From a virus: 64,000 nt of DNA. Position 1 is the stretch's first letter. The number at the start of each line of letters is the position of its first letter. The translations under genes and the position numbers were made by a program. Below, piece after piece: positions 10,301 to 18,509 of this stretch. The notes under the pieces are model-generated. The model worked only from the letters and a program-made list of their open reading frames with translations. It was not told where the DNA came from and searched no databases. The stretch is taken from positions 1 to 64,000 of the IMG/VR virus record IMGVR_UViG_3300023116_005108; one strand, 5' to 3'.

Positions 10301-13300
10301 AGACTTGGGAGAAGTTGTTAGTTGTGCTTCATATAAAAGTAGGTACTTAGATCAGGATTATTTAGAAACAGCCGGATGCGGCTATAGAATTTTTGCAAAG
10401 GTAGAGCTTGCATGTCCCGGATTTCACGATTATTTAATAGATCCTAGATATCCAGAGGCGAAATATGAAAGTAATCCAGTGGCTGCATTATGGGATGGTG
10501 GAGCTTCTTGTCAACACCATTATCCTGCTAGGGTTGGTTCTGCTGGAGATCTAGAATTAAAAACTACATTATATGCTGTAGTACCTCAATATGTAGACTT
10601 GTTTAGAAATATGACTGCCTATGGTTTAAGACATATTGATACCCTAGCACGATGCCTTACTTCTGGAGATTTTTATGAAGTAAACAATTTATTTGGATTT
10701 TGTCCGGGAGATACTATTTATGCTTATGGATGTGAGTTAACGGCATCTAATGGAAGCAGATATTTTTATGGATGTCCAAATCCAGTAAGCCCATCTGAAA
10801 ATCCTTGTAGTGGAAATACATTATGTAATACATGCCCCACGGGAATAGAAACATTTCGTCCCGGTGGTGGCGGTATCTCTTGTTTGTGTGATGAACAAAT
10901 TGGATTTGAAGGTGTAGAACCCGCTAGGGCACCGTCAAACTATCAATTTAATTCGTGTTTTTGTGATTGTCAAGATCCAACATTAGCTGCTATATATGAA
11001 ATTGATTCTAATCATCAGCCTGTTTTAACATCTGGAAGTAGCTGTGCGACAATTTATTGGATTGGAGCTAGTGGAGCCAATGGAACTGTAATAGGACCAA
11101 CAGATTTATCTTGTGGCCCTCCATGTCCATACATGGGTATTAATCTAGGCACCTTTTCTTCAACAGATTGGTGGGACTGGAATCATGGGGTGAATGGATT
11201 AGTCAGCGGGATTAAATATGAGTTGAATGAACCATACATTGGTGGTGAGTGTGGACAAATGTCCAAAGGAGACTATCCCGGATCAGTAGTTGAATGTTCA
11301 GCAGTAGATTGCAGTCAGGATTCTAACGTTGGAAGCAAAAGTTGTGGCAATCCAATATATCACGGATTAGTTGGTGATGAACTGCCATTTTCTGGCGTTG
11401 AAGTTCGCAAGAAAAGATGTGCTCCCGAAGTTGCAATTGTAAATAAGATCGACTGCTTTATTGGTCCTACTGGAGACACACAATATAGATTAGACCTTTC
11501 TAGAGAATACCATGAGCACGACAGAACTTGGTATGAGCAAATTGTCGATGGGGAGGGAGAACAAGTTTGTGTAGCAGTTGCTGCTGGTGCCTACAGTGGA
11601 GAGGGTCTTTGCCATATCATTCCTTATGCCTTAGAAGCAGACACTGTTACTCCAGCATATGAGGCTCCATGCAGTATTCATCCGTCATCGGGTGTTTATG
11701 TAAATCAAGATTATCAATTTTCATCTCCGGGTTCTTCATATAGTCATGTATGGAATTATTTTAATTTATTTTATTCAAGTGGTCATCTGCCGACAGTAAC
11801 TACCGGAAATTTAATTCCTTCAATAAATAGAGATGGCGATGGTCAATTCAATTGTAGCGGCCTTGGACCAGATCCGCCAGTTTCTACAACAATTTTTGAA
11901 ACTGGAAAATATTATGATCCACTTAACTTTTATGGAATATTTGAAACAAATAAAAAACACAGTTGCGTTCAAGATTCATCTGAGTGTGGTGGTGAACTAT
12001 GGTGCAATAAGATGTTGTTTCCAAGACATCACTATGCTAGTGGAACTAAGGTAGCTGCTTTTGCCGCACCTAGTGTTTGCACTACGACAAGTCAGTTTAA
12101 AACCGGCTATGGTTTTGATGGGTATACAAGTGCGGGAGAAGGTGATGATTTAAACCGAGAGCAGGTATTGAGATTTAGAGACTGGTGTGATGATGAAGTA
12201 TTAGCAACGATTCAGAGTGGAGTTCATATTGACGATGTAACAATCATAGTAGATGACTATCTACCTTTAATTGGAGTCGTCCATCCCGGATGGAGATTTG
12301 CTTCAGATGTTAAAAGCTGTACTGTTGTTGGAACTGGATGTGTGTCACAATTACCATTACATAGTGAACATACTATCTTAGCGGGCATACATCAGCCAAA
12401 AACATTTACTTCTAATGGTTTTGAGTCTATGGGCTACTATCTTGATAGGTTTGGAGTTTCTTTAGACGAGTCACAAACGGGACTAATTAGAGCTAGCGGA
12501 ACTCCTGTTTCTGGAAATCATCAGTGTTTATTTAACCCATTTAAAATAATGATAGATGTGGAATGCTCACTTAATCGTATTGCTAGAAAAGGGGTCGAGA
12601 GAGATCCTCCTACATTGCTAAGAGGGGTGCAAGAATGGCCCGCAACAGCATGTCTTGGCAATATAGCAAATCCTCCATGTTCTTGTGGTGATAGTCAATG
12701 CAACTATAATGTTGACCCCCGAAAAGGACAGTGTCAGCAATTCAGACTAGCTACATATGTTGGAGAATCTGCAAATGCTGACTACTTATGTGCGTCAGGC
12801 ATTCCCTCTCCGGGAAGTTGTCCATATCCAACCTGTGAAAGTGGTCCATTCCCTGTTCTAAAGATAATTGGAACTACTGGAGCATGGATTAGTGCAGACA
12901 ATCTAGTTGATATGCCAGAATTTTCAGGAACCTACGGTGGAACTAATATAGGCACCTGTTATGTTCCTCCCTCTGGTACAATCTCCGTCTCTTATTCCTA
13001 TGCAACAACTGGTGTAGAAGCCGGATGGATGAAAAATACCTGCGATGGAAAATATTATAGAATTGATGACACCGGATATGCTCCAGTTTGGCAGTGTGAT
13101 CAGTATCAATATATGTCATTTGCTGCTGGATCTATAATGTATCCAGATAAATGTAGCTGTGAAGTTGATTGGATAAATGGATTATGTAGTGCTGACAAAC
13201 GGTGTGTAGACTTCCACTCTTGTGATTGTGGAAATGGGTTTATTAATGACATGCCATCCCCTCCAGCATTAACCTTCAATAGCGGCTGGTGGACTGAAGA

Positions 13301-13388
13301 CTGTCACTGTGAAGGAACGGCAAAAACCGAATCTCCATGCACTAATTCAAGAGTTCAATTTGAAATTACAGAAGCTGGTTATGACTGA
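7365..13388 (+). CDS. giant cysteine-rich virion protein (2007 aa)
   Basis: The largest gene in the window, with an AGGA Shine-Dalgarno eight bases before the ATG. The product begins without a signal peptide. By hand count it carries about 95 cysteines (near 5%), many in CxC, CC and CxxC groups (CVCDCG near residue 620, SCCACN near 690, SCFCDC, CSCG, HSCDCG near the end). Between them lie Gly/Ser/Tyr-rich beta-like stretches with recurrent ASG and SSG turns. No catalytic motif was recognised. It is probably a tail fibre, spike or surface protein stabilised by disulfides or bound metal. It ends 19 bases before the convergent minus-strand block. Confidence 0.55.
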   Translation: MAFITQSGDTPCYSCGKQCINVEFCSEGATYDLSESNGISLSKNIKVKIIANPDFWGFGTIEDNVLISGWATWGTSYYDFFDGHDEDHSATKTCGSVTYGPFMNEQRPDVFYRTVYDPYDSSLAPTYKKHYDQAGDLDTSTPPKDRGGAETYLVDRPKGLIEYVTSDENSCDTTSPNKVFKKTPENFGWGNKINFSTKIFKNLSGAWRLSSIENCYETEDLYAPPGYLLDCSGEPKQNIARESHRFEKYEHNQNRAKLTGISNYYNYESGCRPDGAVAGEYAGGFTNASGIYRSAQDDFIQARFTYGDGAASGLKNGMTLGLYNTVSGQFNGSYTLFDVTHESNYTSAKFVGTQGEEIFSLSGLATESGDHWIAFNTYDTDTCCGLAAYGVDDRWKSTCNTDFHVDFRRVLNNPKNIRQSNRDREWRYNYGLFNTITSNVDADSPRFDQNYVSVSGGYAIIQSGEELITFSGSYMSGIPYLQREMSYYGPFFNVDACDDAKRLEQKQTRLKNKNATCYSKRATLEIFPDCVTQFDKYNECETETEKYKQNRLPRLAFVYRGCDFNDKCSFDSSGLPLGGWENSEPADMNDLKRQLAGQEIHMFINLARAWAGRKPGSPCVCDCGEDPPDGQRPPVHVSIPSVMTFPTLPNFDIDPTGYGCLDARYQLQQYNLYEGPNYTDPNTEFCDPLHTSCCACNIRQPYTTYGYIMNLCGKEDRNRKDVITKAFAKLNHEKTYTNQTPLIDIDEPMYWSVTAPIPAPFNPSSGLWSSGTSSRDDEGGDFFQYGGSGYGWWGLADTNKAVIAPYFTTKCGEFSCCGTPECNHIDYDASGTYTNVLGTHNGWPTDGVPFFIEWEVDDRCLGCVSANMKAEPLHIKFSGLGTEYIWDEADRYGHNYCKYGDPGFLNPKLEPGLFTCADGYGNDYCASGDGLRKEYGHAYTGETCGCLSSEDGFSATLEPVVIPSSEIVIGWRSSRDGGGDLGEVVSCASYKSRYLDQDYLETAGCGYRIFAKVELACPGFHDYLIDPRYPEAKYESNPVAALWDGGASCQHHYPARVGSAGDLELKTTLYAVVPQYVDLFRNMTAYGLRHIDTLARCLTSGDFYEVNNLFGFCPGDTIYAYGCELTASNGSRYFYGCPNPVSPSENPCSGNTLCNTCPTGIETFRPGGGGISCLCDEQIGFEGVEPARAPSNYQFNSCFCDCQDPTLAAIYEIDSNHQPVLTSGSSCATIYWIGASGANGTVIGPTDLSCGPPCPYMGINLGTFSSTDWWDWNHGVNGLVSGIKYELNEPYIGGECGQMSKGDYPGSVVECSAVDCSQDSNVGSKSCGNPIYHGLVGDELPFSGVEVRKKRCAPEVAIVNKIDCFIGPTGDTQYRLDLSREYHEHDRTWYEQIVDGEGEQVCVAVAAGAYSGEGLCHIIPYALEADTVTPAYEAPCSIHPSSGVYVNQDYQFSSPGSSYSHVWNYFNLFYSSGHLPTVTTGNLIPSINRDGDGQFNCSGLGPDPPVSTTIFETGKYYDPLNFYGIFETNKKHSCVQDSSECGGELWCNKMLFPRHHYASGTKVAAFAAPSVCTTTSQFKTGYGFDGYTSAGEGDDLNREQVLRFRDWCDDEVLATIQSGVHIDDVTIIVDDYLPLIGVVHPGWRFASDVKSCTVVGTGCVSQLPLHSEHTILAGIHQPKTFTSNGFESMGYYLDRFGVSLDESQTGLIRASGTPVSGNHQCLFNPFKIMIDVECSLNRIARKGVERDPPTLLRGVQEWPATACLGNIANPPCSCGDSQCNYNVDPRKGQCQQFRLATYVGESANADYLCASGIPSPGSCPYPTCESGPFPVLKIIGTTGAWISADNLVDMPEFSGTYGGTNIGTCYVPPSGTISVSYSYATTGVEAGWMKNTCDGKYYRIDDTGYAPVWQCDQYQYMSFAAGSIMYPDKCSCEVDWINGLCSADKRCVDFHSCDCGNGFINDMPSPPALTFNSGWWTEDCHCEGTAKTESPCTNSRVQFEITEAGYD

Positions 13389-13407
13389 GAATGAAAGTTA
13401 AGTCAAT

Positions 13408-13863
13408 CTACCATTTGTTTATTGGGCATGAAGAAGATTCCCATTTTGTTTTAGCTTGAAGAAAGCATCCGCATTTAGTGCATCTAGATTTGTCCTTACT
13501 AATAAATGGACATGCTGCACAAATTTCTAACCGCTGCGTTTGTACATTAACGTCTACATTTTTCATCCCGTTGGATATATGATTTACTGCGGATTTTGCA
13601 AAGTTTTTAGCCATTTGTATGGCACTAGGCATTTCTTGTACTGATTCTTCTTGTACTGGTTCTTCTTGCTGTATAAACTTGTTATCATTATTTTCTTTAC
13701 AATTATTAGGGTTTTGTCCGGGACCGCGACATGCCTCCCATTGAGCAAAATAACCAGAATGATTCTGACATAGTTTATGATAATGAGAGCTTTTTTGAAT
13801 TCCATGTCTCTCACAAAATCCAGCAAGTGGACATTCGCATTGAGTTTTGGCTTTGTCACTCAT
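13408..13863 (-). CDS. small Cys-cluster protein, zinc-ribbon-like (151 aa)
   Basis: A 151-aa protein with two cysteine groups. The N-terminal one reads CECPLAGFCERHG with a later Cys and His pair; the C-terminal one reads CAACPFISKDKSRCTKCGC. The middle (residues ~50-85) is Glu/Gln-rich low-complexity linker. The C-terminal CPF-x6-RC-x2-CGC pattern is common in small proteins of large phages and is consistent with zinc binding. It overlaps the preceding gene by 8 bases and is the last gene of the minus-strand block, facing the giant virion gene tail to tail. No function known to me. Confidence 0.6.
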   Translation of the reverse strand: MSDKAKTQCECPLAGFCERHGIQKSSHYHKLCQNHSGYFAQWEACRGPGQNPNNCKENNDNKFIQQEEPVQEESVQEMPSAIQMAKNFAKSAVNHISNGMKNVDVNVQTQRLEICAACPFISKDKSRCTKCGCFLQAKTKWESSSCPINKW

Positions 13864-14089
13864 TAGTTATTCCTAGCAAGTTTTGATATGTTCCAACACC
13901 TAATAACATAGCATCAAGATAATCTCTATCTAATGCAATAAAGTGAACGTGACCAGCCATCTCTTGCCTAATGATTGGTGCTTCCCAATTCATTCCTTCA
14001 AATTCAGAAGAAGATATTGACTGTTCAACTATCTCACTAAACATTACCTTTTCATTTTCTGTTTTAAATATTAACCTATAGTACCTCAT
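13856..14089 (-). CDS. hypothetical small protein (77 aa)
   Basis: Not recognised. A 77-aa soluble protein with a mixed alpha/beta look (RYYRLIFK strand at the start, FIALDRDYLDAMLLG near residue 55). AGGAG lies seven bases before the ATG. It is the first gene after the strong terminator at 14110-14141, so it needs its own promoter or read-through. The start codon sits inside a 15-base sequence repeated at 47381-47395. Confidence 0.5.
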   Translation of the reverse strand: MRYYRLIFKTENEKVMFSEIVEQSISSSEFEGMNWEAPIIRQEMAGHVHFIALDRDYLDAMLLGVGTYQNLLGITNE

Positions 14090-14097
14090 TATAGTCT
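14083..14097 (-). promoter_or_regulatory. candidate promoter element, copy 1 (AGACTATAATGAGGT)
   Basis: Read on the minus strand, AGACTATAATGAGGT contains a perfect TATAAT and lies just downstream of a terminator hairpin. The same 15 bases occur at 47381-47395, again just after a hairpin and at the first gene of a unit. No good -35 box is seen at either copy. Here the ATG of the 77-aa gene overlaps the TATAAT, which argues against a simple -10 box unless the true start lies further in. Confidence 0.3.
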
Positions 14098-14109
14098 CCT
14101 ATAAATCTT

Positions 14110-14141
14110 AAAAAAGCCCCGCCAAGAATTCTCAGCGGGGC
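14110..14141 (-). terminator. intrinsic terminator of the long replication operon
   Basis: On the minus strand a 7-bp all-GC stem (GCCCCGC with GCGGGGC, plus strand 14116-14122 and 14135-14141) is followed directly by six T residues. It lies about 30 bases after the stop of the 120-aa gene and before the start of the 77-aa gene. Inside the loop GAATTC can pair further. This is a textbook Rho-independent terminator. Confidence 0.85.
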
Positions 14142-14170
14142 GGGCATGGTTTTAAACCAGCGGCAAGTGA

Positions 14171-14530
14171 TTACTCTTCCTTACCCGTTTCTTTATTATA
14201 TTTAGTCCAAGGCTTCCAGTTTCCTTCCTCGTCCTTATTCTTTGGAAACAATCCGCCACCTTTCTTATTTACCCCGAACTTACGCTTAGCATAATGACAT
14301 TCAGGTTGTGATGGATCAAAGCATACCATTTCATAGTATTCATTGTCATCATTATCAGAGCGAACATTAATCTTCACTCTATCGGAAGTTTGTCCATTTC
14401 TCTCACAAGTGCAGTTGTCAAACAACTCTCCCATGTGATATAGAAATTTAAACATATCGCAATCTGTATCGCATTCTTGTGACACGACAACTTCTTTACC
14501 ACCAATCTTTACAAGATATTCTACTTTCAT
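14171..14530 (-). CDS. hypothetical acidic Cys-containing protein (119 aa)
   Basis: Not recognised. I chose the ATG at 14530 because it forms an ATGA overlap with the stop of the preceding gene; a TTG three codons upstream is less likely. The protein has CDTDCDMF, CTCERNG and CFDPSQPEC groups that could bind a metal, and a Gly/Lys-rich C-terminal tail (KKGGGLFPKNKDEEGNW). It is the last gene before the terminator and follows a candidate annealing protein, so a role in DNA metabolism is possible but unproven. Confidence 0.5.
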   Translation of the reverse strand: MKVEYLVKIGGKEVVVSQECDTDCDMFKFLYHMGELFDNCTCERNGQTSDRVKINVRSDNDDNEYYEMVCFDPSQPECHYAKRKFGVNKKGGGLFPKNKDEEGNWKPWTKYNKETGKEE

Positions 14531-15228
14531 GTGTTCCAATCCTCATCATAACCTTTAATACTGTCTGAGATTAGTTTTTTGTCATTTGATAATTTATTAA
14601 GTTCTTTAATCATCTTTGCAGCAGTTTCTTTCTTTACCTCATAAATGCTTCTGTACTCCTTTTCTCCAGAATTAACAAAGGCAAGCACATTGATGTCTAG
14701 CTTTCTACAACGATTGTCAATGAAATTAACCTGATCATTGTTGATTCTGTCTTCGTTTTGTCCCGACTGTTCGCCTAAGAACTTAGATACATCTTTCTTG
14801 CATAGTTCTTCAGCCGCAACTACTCGAAGTTTCAATGCCTTGCGTAGTGCTCTACCTTCCGCTCTAGTACTAGCTGTAGCAGCAGCATGAACAGCAAACA
14901 GGTCATCTGTATTGCCTTCCCATACTTCTGCTGCATCAGCATACGTTTTAATATACTCTTCACCACTGCATCGTCTACATAGAAACTGAACTTCGTAAAC
15001 AACAGTGGCTCTACCAATAGGACTATTGTTCTCTGCATGAACAACCATAGTTGGCTTGCTTGAGATAATTTCTCCAATCAACATTTCTGCTACACGCCTT
15101 AGTCCAGCAACTAATGGATTGCCATCAATTAATTCCTTAGCAGTAAAGAACGACATCGCGTAGTCGCTCCATTCTGGATCATTAATGCTTGGTACTACTG
15201 CTTCTTCAGATTCTTCTTGCTTCGCCAT
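14527..15228 (-). CDS. candidate single-strand annealing or recombination protein (233 aa)
   Basis: The segment from residue ~70 to ~140 reads GRATVVYEVQF, then AVHAAATASTRAEGRALRKALKL. This resembles the core of phage annealing proteins (Rad52/Erf/Sak-like), where an A/T/S-rich helix with TxAxGRALR precedes the end of the fold. The C-terminal ~60 residues (INNDQVNFIDNRCRKL, then TAAKMIKELNKL) look like the small helical module often attached to such proteins. CRRC near residue 85 could bind zinc. GAGG lies six bases before the ATG. Sitting next to a nuclease gene fits recombination. The family call is from memory of sequence texture and is uncertain. Confidence 0.4.
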   Translation of the reverse strand: MAKQEESEEAVVPSINDPEWSDYAMSFFTAKELIDGNPLVAGLRRVAEMLIGEIISSKPTMVVHAENNSPIGRATVVYEVQFLCRRCSGEEYIKTYADAAEVWEGNTDDLFAVHAAATASTRAEGRALRKALKLRVVAAEELCKKDVSKFLGEQSGQNEDRINNDQVNFIDNRCRKLDINVLAFVNSGEKEYRSIYEVKKETAAKMIKELNKLSNDKKLISDSIKGYDEDWNT

Positions 15229-16033
15229 CTTTTACCTCAATTTCTATCAACCGTTTATTGTTTTCGGGAAACTTTTCCCGAATCCTCTCAAGTTCATTTA
15301 GGATTAATTCTAGCAAATAATTCATTCTTGTCAATGAAATATTCTTGTCAATTTGACGAATTCTCAAAATGACATATCCGTTACTGAGAATAATGCCCTG
15401 CTTTATTGTATCCGCTGACTGCTGTTTTTGTAGCTTCTCTTCTCCCCAAATTGGCAAAAAATGTCCGGGTCCATCAATCTCGATAGCGGTTTTCAATTCT
15501 GAAACAAACAAGTCAACTTCAAGATTACTTCCCGGAACAAGTCCCGTCTTGTGGAATTCAATAGAATAACCAGCCTGAGACAAGCCATTACGAAGATGTC
15601 TTTCAGTTTTCGAGCCGGTCTTACTAGCTTGTCTTACACCCTCTAAAGCAAGTGCTCTAATTTCTTCCTGCTTAGCCTTTCCTAGAGCCTTCCAGTTATC
15701 CTTACTCATTTGAGATAGTCGTTCTTTTTCCTGCTCACTAAGGGAGTGATACGCTTGCGATCTAGACTTGCCAATATTTTCCTTATGAGAAATATCTAGC
15801 TTTTTTCCTTTAGTTGGATGTTGCGATCTTCCATTTTTTAAAGCAAGTTTTTGTGCCTCAGAATAGCTTCGTTTATAATACTTGCTATCTCCGTGAAATT
15901 TTTCACCCAGAAAGGCTAAAGCACGTAGGACTCTGGTGGAATATGTATTCAGTTCGTTAGCCATTTCATAGCTACTATAGCCCTTTTCATACATATGTAG
16001 TAATTTATCTTTGTTTTTTAAAGCGAATTCCAT
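15206..16033 (-). CDS. Vsr/DUF559-like endonuclease with NUMOD-type repeats, homing-endonuclease-like (275 aa)
   Basis: Residues 1-45 form a helix-turn-helix-like segment (YEKGYSSYEMANELN). Residues ~60-135 contain short Lys/Ser/Gln-rich units (SHKENIGKSRSQAYHSL, RLSQMSKDNWKAL) typical of NUMOD DNA-binding modules of phage homing enzymes. Residues ~140-235 carry a PD-(D/E)XK/Vsr-like nuclease core: TERHLRNGLSQAGY, LEVDLFVSELKTAIEIDGPGHF, then a basic region and GYVILRIRQ. The order, DNA-binding modules then Vsr-like nuclease, matches Vsr-type homing endonucleases. It is a free-standing gene overlapping both neighbours, so any mobility would be intronless. GGAG lies five bases before the ATG. 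Confidence 0.55.
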   Translation of the reverse strand: MEFALKNKDKLLHMYEKGYSSYEMANELNTYSTRVLRALAFLGEKFHGDSKYYKRSYSEAQKLALKNGRSQHPTKGKKLDISHKENIGKSRSQAYHSLSEQEKERLSQMSKDNWKALGKAKQEEIRALALEGVRQASKTGSKTERHLRNGLSQAGYSIEFHKTGLVPGSNLEVDLFVSELKTAIEIDGPGHFLPIWGEEKLQKQQSADTIKQGIILSNGYVILRIRQIDKNISLTRMNYLLELILNELERIREKFPENNKRLIEIEVKDGEARRI

Positions 16034-16473
16034 ATCTTCTCCAATTTGAAATAGGGTACAATTGCATCTGGCGTTCTATCAGCAATACATTGTATTGGCT
16101 CGATGAACTCTTTGGATCTTACAATAAGTTTTAGGTTTTTATTAGTGAAAATACTATATAGTTCTTCAAAGAAGGTTGGCTCAAACATCCATTCTAAATC
16201 ATATAGATACAACGCCTTGATTGTATTTGATGGACACGATAGCAACTTATCTACATGCTTGATGCTATTGGAGATAAGCAACCCATTATTAAACGAACCC
16301 ATTTCTCCAACATTATAGATGGATGTATTGATATTCATAAATGGTCTACTAGCATTGAATGGAACAATACATACTTCCTCTAGTGAATTTTCTACGACCT
16401 CATTAATAGAATGGAACAGTTCGTAGTTTTGATAAGAATAAGCTAAGTGATCCAAGCATATCATTGTTTTCAT
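16018..16473 (-). CDS. hypothetical protein in glycan-type gene group (151 aa)
   Basis: Not recognised. A 151-aa protein with alternating strands and helices: MICLDHLAYSYQNYE at the start, then a run of short hydrophobic strands (EEVCIVPFN, TIKALYLYDLEW, LKLIVRSKEF). This would fit the N-terminal half of a GT-B Rossmann fold, and the next gene upstream in the operon looks like a GT-B C-terminal half, so the two may act together. Start and upstream stop form an ATGA overlap. Confidence 0.45.
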   Translation of the reverse strand: MKTMICLDHLAYSYQNYELFHSINEVVENSLEEVCIVPFNASRPFMNINTSIYNVGEMGSFNNGLLISNSIKHVDKLLSCPSNTIKALYLYDLEWMFEPTFFEELYSIFTNKNLKLIVRSKEFIEPIQCIADRTPDAIVPYFKLEKIWNSL

Positions 16474-17249
16474 CTATATTTTCCAATCATCTTTTGTTTT
16501 ACTTGTGCAATATCTTTGGAAATTTTATTCAATCCAATTTTCTTAAATATTTTGGCAGATGCATCAAATACCGTATTCTTATCAAGAACATCCTGTTTAG
16601 ACATTCCATCAATCGTGTATTTTTTGCCTTCGTACACGGCCTTTTCTAATCTGTTTGTAAAATCATCTTTGTCACCAAGAAATACAATTGGATTCCCACC
16701 AGCTACAATAATATCTTGCAATCTTGCCGTATCATTTAATCCATTTGCGATTGAAGCCTTGGCATGTCTATAATGTTTAAAATATTCATCAACATTGCAC
16801 ATTCCACAATAACCATAAATATTATGCGGGTGCTGATGAAAGAATCTAAACTTTAATTTTTTATCATATACAATATTGAGGCACTCATTAAAAGACTGTG
16901 GAGACCCGAAGTATACAACATCAGATTTATATTTATTGAGATCTTTTTCATCTACATCAATTTCTCTTAGAGATACAAATGGGGAAATATATCTATCTGA
17001 TAATTCATTTGTAAAAGTAAAAGAATTTTCCGACTGTGACTCATTAAAGTTAATTGATACAAATTTTCCGTCTATTGGGAATCGTGCAGCATTTGGGATA
17101 TTATGAATGATGATATCTGGACTAAATTCATAGATTGATTTCTGATCTAATTCTGTTATATATCCAACTGTATATCCAGCCGCCTTTACTGTATCTACAA
17201 TTGCTTTTACTCTAGAGTCGTGACTATCAATATAGTACAAGATTTTCAT
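16470..17249 (-). CDS. GT-B-like glycosyltransferase, C-terminal-domain type (259 aa)
   Basis: The 259-aa protein starts MKILYYIDSHDSRVKAI and has a Rossmann-like N-terminal half. The second half has the layout of short GT-B proteins: YCGMCNVDEYFKHYRHAKASIANGLNDTARLQDIIVAGGNPIV is the recognisable segment (residues ~147-190), a surface-accessible acceptor/donor loop followed by the conserved Asn/Gly turn, then FLGDKDDFTNRLEKAV. It probably transfers an activated sugar in the cytoplasm. It overlaps both neighbours by 4 bases. Donor and acceptor cannot be read from the sequence. Confidence 0.5.
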   Translation of the reverse strand: MKILYYIDSHDSRVKAIVDTVKAAGYTVGYITELDQKSIYEFSPDIIIHNIPNAARFPIDGKFVSINFNESQSENSFTFTNELSDRYISPFVSLREIDVDEKDLNKYKSDVVYFGSPQSFNECLNIVYDKKLKFRFFHQHPHNIYGYCGMCNVDEYFKHYRHAKASIANGLNDTARLQDIIVAGGNPIVFLGDKDDFTNRLEKAVYEGKKYTIDGMSKQDVLDKNTVFDASAKIFKKIGLNKISKDIAQVKQKMIGKYR

Positions 17250-17941
17250 ATCATTTCCTTTAATGACTTAATGCTGATTTTATTTTTGCGATCAACATAA
17301 ATGTCTATTTCTTGATTTACAGTATTTAAGAATTTTTCAACCGTATAAATTTTTTTGGTTTTTGCCTCGTTTAATTTTGACTTGATAGTTCTATAGTATA
17401 ATTTTGGCACAAAAAGAATTTCTGACCAGATGGTTGGTAGGCCATATGACATATTTATTAGCTTATTGTTTTCATATGTTATGCCAAGATTATAGTTTTT
17501 CTTAATATTGTTATAAACACTAATAGAGATTCTATTTTCATCATATGGCGTTATCGCATCGCTATTAAAGATTCTGTCACCATGTATTAAAAAAAAACTT
17601 CCTTCTGAACAGCAATTTACAGCAAGTTTCCAAGTATCTATTATGCTTTCCTCTATATAATTTTTATTTTCAAATATGCGTACATTGCTATATTGTTTTT
17701 CATCTATATGCTGGATTATTTTTTTTGACTCAAAGCTGGTCATTAACATGATATCTGCATGTTCATAATTCTTATTTATTGTTTGTATTTGATGGTCTAC
17801 TACCGTATTATTATAGTCAATACATGTTAATGGTATATTTTGAGTACCCTTAACTCCAGACTTGCCTCCGCATAATATAATAAATGTTACTTTATCAAGA
17901 TGAGTTTGCTTGATAGTATGGATGCATTCTTGTCTATTCAT
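17246..17941 (-). CDS. nucleotidyltransferase-like (GT-A/MobA-type fold) protein (231 aa)
   Basis: Residues ~18-30 read TFIILCGGKSGVKG, close to the N-terminal nucleotide-binding loop of sugar-phosphate nucleotidyltransferases (LAGGxGxRxxP), though the usual Arg and Pro are not both present. Residues ~115-125 give FFLIHGDRIFN, like the strand that ends in the metal-binding Asp (…GD). The rest is AT-rich-coded, Lys/Asn-heavy sequence. It may activate a sugar or be a decayed relative. It overlaps the preceding gene by 8 bases within the same group of glycan genes. Confidence 0.45.
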   Translation of the reverse strand: MNRQECIHTIKQTHLDKVTFIILCGGKSGVKGTQNIPLTCIDYNNTVVDHQIQTINKNYEHADIMLMTSFESKKIIQHIDEKQYSNVRIFENKNYIEESIIDTWKLAVNCCSEGSFFLIHGDRIFNSDAITPYDENRISISVYNNIKKNYNLGITYENNKLINMSYGLPTIWSEILFVPKLYYRTIKSKLNEAKTKKIYTVEKFLNTVNQEIDIYVDRKNKISIKSLKEMI

Positions 17942-18509
17942 TCTTTAATGCGTTAGCAGTGAATAGTACTTCTGGAAAATGACAAGACGGATAATTATTG
18001 TAGATTTCTCCTACAGGATGCTCATTACCTAAGACTGAGAACAACTTTGACATGTCTACAAATAAACACCTAACTCCTGCATTCATTAACGGATGCGACC
18101 TGCCATAAACCCTTGTGCTAAATGGTGTCCAAGTATTATTATCTGGATAAATTGACGCGACATTGCTGTTCTCTAAAACCGAAAAATCAATTTGGTCTAT
18201 TGCATTATCTAGTAATATATCATGCACTAATATTGAGACCACATCAAAGTGGCTATAACTTATTAGTTTTTGAACAATAATTTGATCTGATTTTTCAATA
18301 TCTTCATAGTTTTCATCAGAGATGTTAATCGCTTCTAAGTCAGAGAACTCAACATGTTCAATTTGAGATCTAATTTTTTTGGACAGCGTAAAATCATGGA
18401 AGTTAATTGTTACATTATGCTTCTTTGACTTACACCCATTTATTATTTTTTGTAAGTAATCTTGATTAAGATCTGAGAATATCTTATAGATTATTAGCAC
18501 ATGCTTCAT
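17934..18509 (-). CDS. hypothetical protein in glycan-type gene group (191 aa)
   Basis: Not recognised. I chose the ATG giving MKHVLIIYKIF because GGAAAG lies six bases before it; a GTG 15 codons upstream would overlap the previous gene more deeply. The product has a Rossmann-like start and a middle with DVVSILVHDILLDNAIDQ. The C-terminal half (NTWTPFSTRVYGRSHPLMNAG) contains a loop that looks like a ligand-binding loop. Neighbours suggest glycan metabolism. Confidence 0.45.
   Translation of the reverse strand: MKHVLIIYKIFSDLNQDYLQKIINGCKSKKHNVTINFHDFTLSKKIRSQIEHVEFSDLEAINISDENYEDIEKSDQIIVQKLISYSHFDVVSILVHDILLDNAIDQIDFSVLENSNVASIYPDNNTWTPFSTRVYGRSHPLMNAGVRCLFVDMSKLFSVLGNEHPVGEIYNNYPSCHFPEVLFTANALKNE

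Noticed and set aside
11833-12054. A 73-codon plus-strand frame inside the 2007-aa gene
   Set aside because: It is entirely inside the giant virion gene in another frame, with no Shine-Dalgarno or recognisable domain; a shadow frame.
16018-17249. Possible frameshift in a single GT-B gene giving the 151- and 259-aa proteins
   Set aside because: The two are joined by a clean ATGA stop-start overlap of the kind seen throughout the operon, so separate genes are more likely.
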